Of a DNA stretch of 64,000 nt, positions 33,886-42,857 are shown one piece after another. Source of the stretch: Paenibacillus tyrphae (lineage in GTDB: Bacteria; Bacillota; Bacilli; Paenibacillales; NBRC-103111). The stretch covers positions 33,083-97,082 of the forward strand of contig NZ_BSDJ01000031.1 of assembly GCF_027925525.1 (NCBI RefSeq), given 5' to 3'. Numbering within the stretch: the first letter of the stretch is position 1; every line of letters begins with the position of its first letter. The notes under the pieces are model-generated. The model made no database searches and was not told the DNA's origin. It saw nothing but the letters and a program-made list of their open reading frames with translations. The position numbers were made by a program, and so were the translations under genes.

Positions 33886-33915
33886 CAAAAAGAGGGCCGA
33901 TTCGTCCCTCCCTCT
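33886..33915 (-). terminator. Leader terminator 1 of the hydrolase gene
   Basis: AGAGGG and CCCTCT form a stem followed by TTTTGTC on the minus strand, about 180 bases before the start codon. Confidence 0.6.
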
Positions 33916-34011
33916 TATAGCCATATAGCGTATAACTAAACAGGGTTACCCGTATATGTAGGCAGACCAATCCCGATCACTCTGTACACAGACAGAGCCT
34001 TTGAGCACTAT

Positions 34012-34056
34012 TCAATTAGTGAACCCAAGTATGCCGGAATTGGAATTGTCTAACAT
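34012..34056 (-). CDS. Leader peptide of the alpha/beta hydrolase gene
   Basis: A 14-codon ORF, MLDNSNSGILGFTN, starts at 34056 with GGAGGG six bases upstream, 32 bases after the -10 box. Its ribosome binding site region AGGGTTAC is complementary to GTAACCCT at about 33941-33948, so folding downstream can depend on whether a ribosome is present. No other function is apparent. Confidence 0.55.
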   Translation of the reverse strand: MLDNSNSGILGFTN

Positions 34057-34087
34057 ACGTAACCCTCCGTTCTGCTAAATTTAGCCT

Positions 34088-34116
34088 ATCGTAACACAGC
34101 ATTCAAGTTTTTGCAA
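34088..34116 (-). promoter_or_regulatory. Promoter of the hydrolase leader
   Basis: TTGCAA (34111-34116) and TACGAT (34088-34093) on the minus strand are 17 bases apart. They overlap the last codons of the upstream AraC gene. Each box matches consensus at four of six positions. Confidence 0.45.
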
Positions 34117-35071
34117 CATCTCTGGCATAGTCGCTTGGATTCACGCCATACGTCTTCTTGAATAAGGCGGCAAAATGGCTGAAGTTATTGTAGCCCACCA
34201 GAGACGCGGCTTGACTGACATTCAGCGAGCCGTTCTCCAGCAGCAGCCTGGCTTTCTCCATCCGCTGCCGGCGGACGAATTCGAAGACGGTCATCCCGAA
34301 CACTTCCTTAAAGCCGATCTTCAGTTTGTAGTCGTTGAGGCTGATTTTGCGCGATAAGGCAAGAAGGCTTGGCGGATGAGCCAGCGTCTGCAGCAAAATA
34401 TCTCTGGCGCTGTAGATCTTGTTGATATCTTCCGTTTTCAAGCTGAAGCTTTTCCTCACCCGGCTGTCGTTCGCTTCGTAAATAAACGACGCGAGCAGTT
34501 CGAGGCACTTCCCTTCCAGAAAAAGCCGCTTGGTCGAGCCGCCGTAAGGGCAGCTCCGCAGCTGCTGCACCAGAACTTGAAGCTTGGGGCCGATCAAGTC
34601 TTCAAAGCAGAAGAAGGGCTTCTCCATCCTGACACCGAGTTCTTGAAAAAGAGGCTGCCAAAGCCGGGCGTCCATGCGCAGCTCCGCATGCACGATCCGT
34701 TTATTTTTCCTGTGCTCCGCATGGATACGGATATCGTTGAAATAAACAAGCTGCGCGGAGCCGGACTCGCTCGATATTTCTCCCCGCTGCCCTTCCGCAG
34801 ACCAGCAGCCGCTCCCTTCGATATTCAGCGCAAGTTCCAGATGCGGATACCGAACGCCCATGTCGAAGGTCACGTCCTCCCGCCAGATCATATCGCTCAA
34901 CTGCAGCTCCATGCCGTCCCGAAGCCGGATGAAGCTAAATTGCCCTTCGCCGTATTCCGACGCGAGCGTACCTTTCTGCTCATATGGCTCCGTCTGCGGA
35001 TCGATGTTTAAATAGCTGCACACGCTCGGCGTCATCTCGTTAAGCTCGGCAAACTCGGCCTGAATGTTCAT
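34103..35071 (-). CDS. AraC-family regulator, PchR/YbtA type
   Basis: The 322-residue protein has a ligand-binding N-terminal half with GSGCWSAEGQRGEISS and an AraC DNA-binding domain at residues 220-320 (PSLLALSRKISLNDYKLKIGFKEVFGMTVFEFVRRQRM and NVSQAASLVGYNNFSHFAALFKKTYGVNPSDY). The LNDYKLKIGFKEVFG spacing is typical of PchR and YbtA, siderophore-responsive activators. It lies downstream of two ABC half-transporters, behind its own Fur box, and probably activates them when ferric siderophore is present. Confidence 0.85.
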   Translation of the reverse strand: MNIQAEFAELNEMTPSVCSYLNIDPQTEPYEQKGTLASEYGEGQFSFIRLRDGMELQLSDMIWREDVTFDMGVRYPHLELALNIEGSGCWSAEGQRGEISSESGSAQLVYFNDIRIHAEHRKNKRIVHAELRMDARLWQPLFQELGVRMEKPFFCFEDLIGPKLQVLVQQLRSCPYGGSTKRLFLEGKCLELLASFIYEANDSRVRKSFSLKTEDINKIYSARDILLQTLAHPPSLLALSRKISLNDYKLKIGFKEVFGMTVFEFVRRQRMEKARLLLENGSLNVSQAASLVGYNNFSHFAALFKKTYGVNPSDYARDVAKT

Positions 35072-35127
35072 CGGTCCCCCCTGGCGAATCTCTACAATGC
35101 ACTAGATCGCACTTGTGTATATGATAT

Positions 35128-35142
35128 TGATAATCATTTTCA
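35128..35142. promoter_or_regulatory. Fur box of the PchR/YbtA-like regulator
   Basis: TGATAATCATTTTCA matches the Fur consensus, 57 bases before the start, inside a larger imperfect palindrome with ATATGATAT and ATATCAT flanks. Confidence 0.75.
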
Positions 35143-35185
35143 TTAAGAATCAGTATATCATAATCCCTCTTTGATTCAACAAAAA

Positions 35186-35206
35186 AATCCAGCACAAGGC
35201 TGGATT
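35186..35206 (-). terminator. Intrinsic terminator of the ABC half-transporter operon
   Basis: AATCCAGC and GCTGGATT around ACAAG, followed by TTTTTTGTTG on the minus strand. Confidence 0.85.
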
Positions 35207-35258
35207 AGAGATCGTAAAAAACGGCTGATCATACGAATGCGGCTTGCTGCGTTACCGA

Positions 35259-36995
35259 TCAAGAAGAGATACTCCAGCCTCCGGTTTGCTGCTGCAAATG
35301 CCAGAGCCGGGCATATAAGCCTTCGCGCTGCAGCAGATCGAGATGCCGCCCCTGCTCGACCACTTGGCCGTTGTCCAACACGATGATGTTGTCGGCGTTC
35401 TTTATCGTTTTCAGACGATGTGCGATGACAATCACCGTCCTCCCTTGAACCAGATGATCGATCGCGCGCTGAATCTCCACTTCGTTTTCCGGGTCTAAAG
35501 AAGCCGTTGCCTCGTCCAGCAAGACGATCGGCGCGTTCTTCAGAATCGCCCGTGCGATGGAGATCCGCTGTTTTTCCCCGCCGGACAATGTGCTGCCCCC
35601 TTCGCCTACCATCGTATCGTAGCCTTGCGGCAGCTTCATGATAAACTCATGGCAGCAGGCCAGCCGGGCCGCTTCCTCCACCTCCTGCTGCGTTGCGCCG
35701 CTCCGCCCGAAGCGGATATTGTTGCCGATCGTATCCTGGAACAGATAGACGTCCTGGAATACCATCGACACCTTGCGCAACAGCGCTTCCGGGTCCATGC
35801 TCCGCATGTCCCGCCCTCCGAGCAGAACTTTCCCTTCGACGGGATCGTAGAACCGGGCGGCCAGCCGAAGAATCGTGCTCTTCCCGCTTCCCGACGGGCC
35901 GACCAGCGCGGTGAACGAACCGGCGGGCATAACAACGCTAACGTTTTTGAGCGTGGATTGCTCGTTGTAACCGAAGGTAACCTGCCGCAGCTCAACGTCG
36001 TGCTCTTCGGGAGGAAGCTCGCTGCCCGTCATGCCAGGTTCTTTCAACAATTGGACGATACGCTCGCCGGCCTGCTCGTGATAGCGGAATTCCGCATAGT
36101 TCACGAGCGCGGTCGTGAGAGGATCGAAAATCCGCGTTCCGATAAGCAAAAACGTTACAAGCGTCATGACGTCGAGCTTGCCGCCCAGCAGCAGATGAAC
36201 CCCTACGATCACCATCAAGGTCAGTCCTGCTCGAATAAGTGCGATAGCGCTCAGCACAATCGGCCCAAGCAAACCTTCGATCCGGATGCTGTGGCGCATC
36301 AGCTCCTTGAATGATTTTTCCAGCCGGACGAAACGCTCGCCCGTGATATTGTAAGCTTTAATGACCCGGATACCGTTCAAATATTCCTGAAGACGGTTCG
36401 CGGCATCAATCTTGGCTCGCATATGATTCGCTCCCAGCTTCCGCTGAATGCGGGAGGTGAGAAGCACCAGCACAATCGCCACTGGAAAAGCGGCAAACAT
36501 CGCGGCCGCCATGCGCCAGTCCAGAACGGAAAGCCCGATAAGGGCCAGTACCGGCATAACCAGGGCCCCGAGCATCTGCGGTACGAGATGCGAGATGCCA
36601 TGCTCCACCAGCGTAAAATCGCCCATCATCATATTCGCCAAATCGCCGGGATCGCGTCGGTTCAAGTAGCCGAGGGAAAGTTTCCGCAAATGCTCGGCCA
36701 GTTGAGCGCGACCTTCGGCCGCAGTCTCGTAAGCGCCCCGGAACTGGGCGCGGTATGCCGGCACTTCGCAGAAGAACAAAACAATCAGCGCAGCCGCCAT
36801 GCCTCCGCACACCCACCAAAGTCCCGTTACATCCAGTGACGCGCCCGGATGAACGAACGGCTCGAAGATCAGTCTCGCGCCTCCGACCAGCAGCGCGAAA
36901 GGCGCGATCGCCATCAAGTTGGCGAGCGTCGTATACAGTACCGGCTTGATCAGCTTCTTCGGCTGGCCCGCCGTAATGTTATGAAGCAGACTCAT
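35259..36995 (-). CDS. ABC half-transporter 2 (YbtQ/IrtB-like)
   Basis: The start at 36995 overlaps the stop codon of the first half-transporter by four bases, with GGAGGAG upstream. The 578-residue protein has six membrane helices and an ATPase with Walker A GPSGSGKST, signature LSGGEKQRISIAR, Walker B IVLLDEATASLD and switch region VIAHRLKTI. Pairs of exporter-fold half-transporters beside an AraC regulator occur in yersiniabactin (YbtP/YbtQ) and mycobactin (IrtA/IrtB) systems, where they import ferric siderophores. Import is thus likely here too, but export cannot be excluded. Confidence 0.85.
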   Translation of the reverse strand: MSLLHNITAGQPKKLIKPVLYTTLANLMAIAPFALLVGGARLIFEPFVHPGASLDVTGLWWVCGGMAAALIVLFFCEVPAYRAQFRGAYETAAEGRAQLAEHLRKLSLGYLNRRDPGDLANMMMGDFTLVEHGISHLVPQMLGALVMPVLALIGLSVLDWRMAAAMFAAFPVAIVLVLLTSRIQRKLGANHMRAKIDAANRLQEYLNGIRVIKAYNITGERFVRLEKSFKELMRHSIRIEGLLGPIVLSAIALIRAGLTLMVIVGVHLLLGGKLDVMTLVTFLLIGTRIFDPLTTALVNYAEFRYHEQAGERIVQLLKEPGMTGSELPPEEHDVELRQVTFGYNEQSTLKNVSVVMPAGSFTALVGPSGSGKSTILRLAARFYDPVEGKVLLGGRDMRSMDPEALLRKVSMVFQDVYLFQDTIGNNIRFGRSGATQQEVEEAARLACCHEFIMKLPQGYDTMVGEGGSTLSGGEKQRISIARAILKNAPIVLLDEATASLDPENEVEIQRAIDHLVQGRTVIVIAHRLKTIKNADNIIVLDNGQVVEQGRHLDLLQREGLYARLWHLQQQTGGWSISS

Positions 36996-38797
36996 GCCCT
37001 CACTCCTCCCGTCTCGATCTGCCATTGCCCCGCATCCGTGTACGCCTGCCACATTCTGGAATACAAACCGTTCGCGGCAACGAGTCCGTCATGCGTTCCC
37101 CGCTCTTCGAGCCGCCCGGCGTTCAGCACGATAATTTGATCGGCATCCCGGATCGAAGAAAGACGGTGCGCGATCACGATAACCGTTTTTCCCTGCATCA
37201 GCTGCTTAAGCGCCAGCTGCATCTCGTGCTCATTCTCGGGATCGGCGAAGGCGGTCGCCTCATCCAGCACCAGAATGGGCGCATCCTTCAAAATCGCTCG
37301 GGCCACCGCAATCCGCTGCTCCTCGCCGCCCGACAAGTACACGCCGCCTTCCCCGATCAATGTATCGTAGCCTCGGGGCAGCCTGCCGATAAACTCATGG
37401 CACTGGGCCGCCTTCGCTGCGGCGTACACTTCCTCCGGCGACGCTCCGGGCCGCCCGACGGCGATATTGTTATAGAGCGTGTCGTAGAACAAGAACGTTT
37501 CCTGAAAAACAAAAGCGACGGTGTTCATCAGATCGGACGAGGCCATCTCGCGGATGTCTACGCCGCCGATGCGGATGCTTCCTTGACTCACGTCCCAGAA
37601 CCGGGGAATGAGATTGGCGACCGTGGACTTGCCGGAGCCTGACGGGCCGACCAGCGCCGTTACCTTGCCCTGCCGTGCGTTGAACGAAAGATCGGACAGC
37701 GCTTCGCTCCGGGAAGATTTGCCTTCTGCCCCATAGGAGAAGGAGACGCTGTGGAACGTCAAGTCGTACGCGTCCGGCTTTCTCGGAGCCTCCGGCTTTC
37801 GTACCGGCTCCTCCGCCAAAATGCGGTCGATCCGCTCGACCCCCTCGTTAATATCGCGTAGCGAGGAGCTGATATTCATAATTTTGAACATCGGGGCGGA
37901 GATACCCGGGGCCATGATCAGAAAGAACAGCAGGACCGAAGCGAACGCCACGCTGCCCGGGTCCCGGGCCAGCAGATAGACGCCGACTGGCAGTATAAAA
38001 GCCGCAAACGAGCTGAGAATGACTTTAAAGATCAGGAATCCATTCTGAAATTGATCGGTAAATTTGACGCAATAATCGCGGTAGCGGATCATGTCGTCGT
38101 AAAACTTGCGAAACGAATGGACCGTCTGCCCAAACACCTTCACGGCGGGCATCCCCCGTACATATTGAACCGCCGAGCCGCTCATCCGTTCCAAAGAATC
38201 GTAATACAGCTTGACGTTCTTCTTGGACTTTTCTCCCGTCGAGAGCAGGATCTGTACGGTGAAACCGGCTGCAATCGGAACGAGGCAAGCCAGCGCCAGC
38301 CACATGTTCAAGGCAACCATCGCGACGATCAACACAATGGTCGTCACCGCCACATGAATGAGATCCGGAAGCTGATGCGCGACGAAGGTCTCTACCTTTT
38401 CCACGTTTTGCTCCAGCGTCTTCTTCACGACACCCGTCGAGGTGCCGTTCAGCCAGCCGAGCGGGAGCCGTCCGATATGGTTGGACAGCTTGACGCGCAG
38501 ACCGTACAAGATCCGGAACGCTGCCATGTGGGAGAACATCCCTCCCGCATACATCAGCAGCAGGCTTCCCAGCAACCCTAGCAGCGCAATGATTCCCCAG
38601 CGGATCATCCACGGCCCGTCGGCGAAAGCCGGATTCGTCGCATGCTCCAACAGCTCGCGGATAATAAAATATACCGATACGTAAGGAATCAGCATGCAGA
38701 CCGCGCTTAGAGCCGACAAAATGCCGGAAACGATCAGCAGACCGCGCTTCTCGCCCGCAATCTCGAGCAGTCTTGCGATTCCGTTTTTTTGGTTCAC
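36992..38797 (-). CDS. ABC half-transporter 1 (YbtP/IrtA-like)
   Basis: The 601-residue protein has six membrane helices and the segment APMFKIMNISSSLRDINEGVERIDRIL, which I associate with YbtP/IrtA-type proteins. Its ATPase has Walker A GPSGSGKST, a signature LSGGEEQRIAVAR and Walker B ILVLDEATAFAD, in which the usual Ser-Ala-Leu after DEAT is changed. Such asymmetry is normal in heterodimeric ABC pairs. It is the first gene after a Fur box, coupled to half-transporter 2, and probably forms a heterodimer with it. Confidence 0.85.
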   Translation of the reverse strand: MNQKNGIARLLEIAGEKRGLLIVSGILSALSAVCMLIPYVSVYFIIRELLEHATNPAFADGPWMIRWGIIALLGLLGSLLLMYAGGMFSHMAAFRILYGLRVKLSNHIGRLPLGWLNGTSTGVVKKTLEQNVEKVETFVAHQLPDLIHVAVTTIVLIVAMVALNMWLALACLVPIAAGFTVQILLSTGEKSKKNVKLYYDSLERMSGSAVQYVRGMPAVKVFGQTVHSFRKFYDDMIRYRDYCVKFTDQFQNGFLIFKVILSSFAAFILPVGVYLLARDPGSVAFASVLLFFLIMAPGISAPMFKIMNISSSLRDINEGVERIDRILAEEPVRKPEAPRKPDAYDLTFHSVSFSYGAEGKSSRSEALSDLSFNARQGKVTALVGPSGSGKSTVANLIPRFWDVSQGSIRIGGVDIREMASSDLMNTVAFVFQETFLFYDTLYNNIAVGRPGASPEEVYAAAKAAQCHEFIGRLPRGYDTLIGEGGVYLSGGEEQRIAVARAILKDAPILVLDEATAFADPENEHEMQLALKQLMQGKTVIVIAHRLSSIRDADQIIVLNAGRLEERGTHDGLVAANGLYSRMWQAYTDAGQWQIETGGVRA

Positions 38798-38828
38798 ATG
38801 TATCCCTCCCCTTCGTTAATCCATTCAT

Positions 38829-38843
38829 TGATAAAGATTATCA
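38829..38843. promoter_or_regulatory. Fur box of the ABC half-transporter operon
   Basis: TGATAAAGATTATCA is a strong Fur operator with perfect TGATAA/TTATCA arms, 32 bases upstream of the first ABC gene. Confidence 0.85.
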
Positions 38844-39561
38844 CCGGGGCTTTTCTTTGTCTCCCGGAGGACGGATTATTTATGCGGTTCTACGGATAAC
38901 TCGCAAAGTTGTTAAGCCGAATACGAGGATGGCGTATAGGCGAAGCATTATTCGTTTTTCGTGGAGGGTGTAAAGTAAATGGTGAAAAGAACTGCAGCGT
39001 AGTTTGTGTAAGCGCATTCGATCGAAGAAGCTAACGAACCATCGGCGTAACTCCCGAAATGATCTATAGTTCTTCTAATTTGCCAAGAAACCTTGTATTG
39101 TGCTCAGAAGCCGTTATTTTCGAGTTAATGTGAAAGGTTGAAGAGGCTGGGGATTCGAAATTTTCGGAGATCAATGTGAGAAGATGATTTTAGAGAGGGG
39201 ACTATTGACCTTTTGGAGTGACCTTTAGGATTGAACTCGCGGATTAAATCGGTGGGCCTTGTGTGCCCCCCGAGAGGCAAATTCACTTCACGGTGCACGA
39301 AGCGCCGTCTTTGATGCGAGGCTCGTAAGCTTAGAGGAACTGAGATGCGCTATACCGGCCGAAATCGTCGAATGGCCCAAAATAGATAACCTGTGATGCG
39401 TTATCAAGCCGATCATGGGGAGCATTAACATTTTTCGACACACTTAAATGCTCCCTAGTTCCGCTATACTTCCATCACCGTCTTCAAACTACGTTTAACG
39501 CACCGGCGTTCCTCTATTCTCCAACCAATTCAGGCTATTCTAGGGTTTCGAGCCCGCTGCA
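38844..39561. other. Gene-poor stretch
   Basis: About 700 bases lie between the Fur-controlled operon and the rhomboid gene's end. No frame has a credible start, ribosome binding site or recognisable protein, and no tRNA-like fold was seen. It may be decayed sequence. Confidence 0.5.
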
Positions 39562-40200
39562 TTACTCCGCTCCGGGCTCGTCCCAGCTCTCCCTGCGCCG
39601 TCTCCGCTTCACGAACAAGGTCATCAGTGCCGATACGGCCAACCCGCCTACGAAGCCGCCAGCATGAGCATAAACGTCGACATTCTGGACGACAAAGGAA
39701 TAAACAAAGCCGATGATCACAATGGTCCATACCGTTTGTTTCGTCTGGTAATCGATCAGATCGCGCCGAAATACCGACAAGTACAAGTAAGCGGCGTATA
39801 TGCCGTAGATCGCTCCGGACGCACCCGCTCCGATATAGGGGTCCGAATGGAACCAGGCACTCGCCACATTCCCGGCGATTCCGCTCGCAAGATAGAACGC
39901 CGCGTAGCGCCAGGAGCCGAGCATACGCTCAAGCGGAGCCGCAAACACGTACAAGGCGAAGCTGTTAAAAAGCAAGTGCTGGAACCCGATATGTACGAAG
40001 ATAGCCGTCACATAGCGCCACAGCGCCGGCTCGATGCCTGGAACGCCGTACATGGCGCCGAAACGGAGCAGCGTTTCGCTGTCTTGGGACGATCCGTACC
40101 ACTCCATCGCCGCCATCACCAGCAATTGAATCAAGATGATGGCCGTTGTCACCGGATAAAGCCGAACATATTGACCTAAGCTTTCCCTACGCGCAAACAT
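39562..40200 (-). CDS. Rhomboid-family intramembrane serine protease
   Basis: The 212-residue protein starts at 40200 (MFARRESLGQYV). It has six membrane segments, the HxxxN helix in FQHLLFNSFAL, the catalytic Ser128 in GAGASGAIYG and His179 in YAHAGGFVGG. These form the rhomboid dyad that cuts membrane proteins inside the bilayer. A basic tail RRRRR faces the cytoplasm. It is monocistronic, with no evident substrate nearby. Confidence 0.88.
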   Translation of the reverse strand: MFARRESLGQYVRLYPVTTAIILIQLLVMAAMEWYGSSQDSETLLRFGAMYGVPGIEPALWRYVTAIFVHIGFQHLLFNSFALYVFAAPLERMLGSWRYAAFYLASGIAGNVASAWFHSDPYIGAGASGAIYGIYAAYLYLSVFRRDLIDYQTKQTVWTIVIIGFVYSFVVQNVDVYAHAGGFVGGLAVSALMTLFVKRRRRRESWDEPGAE

Positions 40201-40286
40201 GTAACTCGCTTCCCTTCCTGCGATGCAAAAGTATCTCCTAATTATAACGGCTTCTGTGCTTATTGTGAATTCGGCGCATAAAAAAA

Positions 40287-40307
40287 GAGATGCCCGAACG
40301 GCACCTC
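40287..40307 (-). terminator. Intrinsic terminator of the UvrA-like gene
   Basis: GAGATGCC and GGCACCTC (one wobble pair) around a short loop, followed by TTTTTTT on the minus strand. Confidence 0.75.
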
Positions 40308-40352
40308 CTCCTGCACGGTCTGGTTTGTAGCGGGACATGCTGCCTGCCGACT

Positions 40353-42857
40353 TTACAAGCGCATCGCTTGTCTTAAGAAGCGCCCGGTGTGGGAAGCTTC
40401 GCATGCGGCCACTTCCTCCGGGGTGCCTGCTGCGACAAGCGAGCCGCCCGCTTCTCCCCCTTCCGGGCCGAGATCGACGACCCAATCGGACTCACGTATG
40501 ACGTCCACGTTATGCTCGACCACCATCACCGTATGGCCCGCATCGACCAGTTTATTCAATAAAACGAGCAACTGCCGCACATCACCGGGATGCAGGCCGG
40601 TAGTCGGTTCGTCCAGCAAATAGAGCGTGTGGGTCTTCGTTTTTTTGCTCAGCTCCTTGGCCAGCTTGATCCGCTGCCCCTCTCCACCCGACAGCGTCGT
40701 GACAGACTGGCCCCACTGCAAGTAGCCAAGCCCCACTTCGCAGAGCAGTTCAATTGTTCTGGACATTTTGTCCTGATCCATCAGGATGGACAGGCTTTCT
40801 TGAACCGTCATATCGAGCAGGTCGGATATCGTATAGCCTTTGTAGGTAACACGCAGCACCTCGTCCTGGAACCTTCTGCCACGGCAGGCGGGACACCGCA
40901 CTTCCAGATTCGGAAGAAAATGCATATGCAGCGACAATACGCCGAGTCCCTGGCAGTTCTCGCAGCGGCCGCCCGGCGTGTTGAACGAAAAGTGCTTCGA
41001 GGTCAGCTTGTTCCGCCTCGCCTCCGGCAAGCTGGCGAACAGGTTCCGAATCGAGGTGTACACTTCGGTATACGTCGCAATGTTCGAACGCTGCATCCGC
41101 CCGAGCGACTGGTCTACCGTTATCCAGTTTCCGATATGCTCCAGACCGGTAATAGCTCCGCAGCCTTCGCGTTTTCCCGCATGCTCGCCCGGCGCAAGAA
41201 GGTCGAACAAGAGCGTCGACTTTCCCGAACCGGACACGCCGGTCACCGATATCAGGCAGCCGAGTGGAAACGAAACGGTAATGTGCTTTAAATTCCGCGC
41301 ATAGGCATCCCGGATTGTCAGGAAGCTCCCGTTGCCCCGCCGTCTGACCCGCCCCGGTGCCAAGCGGCTCTCGTCCCGCAAATAAGCGCCCGTGACCGAT
41401 CTCTCGCATAACTTCAGAGCTTCCAGCGGACCCTCGCCGACAACGGTTCCGCCCATAGTGCCCGCCCCAGGCCCCATGTCAATGACATGATCCGCCGCAC
41501 GCATTACCTCGACGTCGTGCTCGATGACAAGCACCGTATTTCCCAGATCGCGAAGCTGCTTCAGGACATGAATCAGCCCTTCCGTATCCCGCGGATGCAG
41601 TCCTGCCGAAGGCTCGTCCAAAATATACAGCACCCCGGTGAGACCGGAACCGAGCAAGGAAGCGAGCCGAATTCGCTGCGCCTCTCCTCCGGACAGCGTC
41701 ACCGTTTGCCGGTGAAGCGACAGGTACCCTAAGCCGACATCGATCACCCGTCTCAGCCGCTCCGGCAAATCGTTCAGCACTGGCTCCAGCATCTCTCGTC
41801 CGGCCGGCGGCAAATTTCCCGGCAAACCGTTCAGCCACGATAGCACGTCATCCAGCGACCAGGAAGATACCTCGGCAATCGACGCTCCGCGCACCGTCAC
41901 CCGGCGGCTTTCCTTGTTTAATTTGGTTCCTTGACACTCGGTGCACGTTTGCTGATGGAAATACGCTCCTACGGATGCGGAGCCGTTCGAGTTACCATCT
42001 TTTTCCAGGTAGCGGCGCCATAAGCTCGTAACGACGCCTTCGAATTTTCCTTTGCCGACCAATTTAGGGGGCTGGACGTTCGGGAAGTGCCGCAGGAAGG
42101 CTTCGCTTTCCACACCGTAGAACAACAGATCGCGTTGCACCCGACCGTACTTTTTCAACGGCTCATCCGGATCGAAGACGAATCCGTAATGTTTGGCAGC
42201 GGCTTGCAGAATGCTGTTCTGGTAATCAATCAGGGACTCGTACCACAAGGACACGCATCCCTCGCGCATGCTCAGCTCTTCATCGAAGACGGCCTCCTGG
42301 TTCAAGCTGGCTACACTGCCGAGTCCGTCGCACGTTCCGCAGGCGCCCTCGGGCTTGTTGAACGAGAAATGGCCCATCGTCAGCTTGGGAAGCTCGGCCG
42401 CACAGTTCGGGCAGCGTACGTATTGCGGTTGGCCAGACGCTTCGTCCTCCTCGCTCAAGCCGTCCGCCTCTTCGAACGAAGGCGGAACGGTCGCGCCACA
42501 CGACGGGCACGGCCGCTCCCCGAGCTTGGCATACAATAGCCGCAAATACGTGTAGATGTCTGTTACGGTGCCCACCGTCGATCGCGGATTGCGGTTCGTA
42601 ACGTGCTGTCCTACGCTGATCGACGGGGACAATCCGGCGATGGAATCGACCTTCGGCTTGCTGATCGAATCCGTGACCATTCCCATGGACTCCATATACT
42701 GCCGTTGGCATTCCTTTTGCAGCGTATCCATCGCGAGCGTCGATTTCCCGGACCCGGATGGCCCGGTCAAGACGACCAATCGATTTCTGGGAATCGTCAG
42801 CGAGATGTTTTTCAAGTTATTTTCACGGGCGCCTTGGATCAAGATGGCTTCTTTCAA
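40353..42857 (-). CDS. UvrA-like ABC-class ATPase (UvrA2 / drug-resistance type)
   Basis: The start is TTG at 42857, with AAGGAGG seven bases upstream. The 834-residue protein has two ABC modules with Walker A GPSGSGKST and GVSGSGKST, signatures LSGGEAQRIRL and LSGGEGQRIKL, and several CxxC zinc sites (CPSCG, CGTCDG, CTECQG, CENCQG, CPACRG). Housekeeping UvrA is about 950 residues, so this shorter form probably lacks part of the UvrB-binding region, as in UvrA2 and DrrC proteins linked to DNA-binding drugs. It stands alone and cannot by itself replace nucleotide excision repair. Confidence 0.87.
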   Translation of the reverse strand: MKEAILIQGARENNLKNISLTIPRNRLVVLTGPSGSGKSTLAMDTLQKECQRQYMESMGMVTDSISKPKVDSIAGLSPSISVGQHVTNRNPRSTVGTVTDIYTYLRLLYAKLGERPCPSCGATVPPSFEEADGLSEEDEASGQPQYVRCPNCAAELPKLTMGHFSFNKPEGACGTCDGLGSVASLNQEAVFDEELSMREGCVSLWYESLIDYQNSILQAAAKHYGFVFDPDEPLKKYGRVQRDLLFYGVESEAFLRHFPNVQPPKLVGKGKFEGVVTSLWRRYLEKDGNSNGSASVGAYFHQQTCTECQGTKLNKESRRVTVRGASIAEVSSWSLDDVLSWLNGLPGNLPPAGREMLEPVLNDLPERLRRVIDVGLGYLSLHRQTVTLSGGEAQRIRLASLLGSGLTGVLYILDEPSAGLHPRDTEGLIHVLKQLRDLGNTVLVIEHDVEVMRAADHVIDMGPGAGTMGGTVVGEGPLEALKLCERSVTGAYLRDESRLAPGRVRRRGNGSFLTIRDAYARNLKHITVSFPLGCLISVTGVSGSGKSTLLFDLLAPGEHAGKREGCGAITGLEHIGNWITVDQSLGRMQRSNIATYTEVYTSIRNLFASLPEARRNKLTSKHFSFNTPGGRCENCQGLGVLSLHMHFLPNLEVRCPACRGRRFQDEVLRVTYKGYTISDLLDMTVQESLSILMDQDKMSRTIELLCEVGLGYLQWGQSVTTLSGGEGQRIKLAKELSKKTKTHTLYLLDEPTTGLHPGDVRQLLVLLNKLVDAGHTVMVVEHNVDVIRESDWVVDLGPEGGEAGGSLVAAGTPEEVAACEASHTGRFLRQAMRL

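Noticed and set aside
32864..33970. Longer N-terminal form of the alpha/beta hydrolase starting at 33970
   Set aside because: The extra residues are translated leader RNA that includes both terminator regions; GGAGG before 33706 fits the domain start.
33735..34116. T-box or metabolite riboswitch before the alpha/beta hydrolase
   Set aside because: No T-box core or known riboswitch consensus was recognised; the short ORF with GGAGGG and paired terminators explain the leader better.
38844..39561. tRNA, small RNA or gene in the 700-base gap
   Set aside because: No cloverleaf, terminator-linked transcript or plausible coding frame could be supported.
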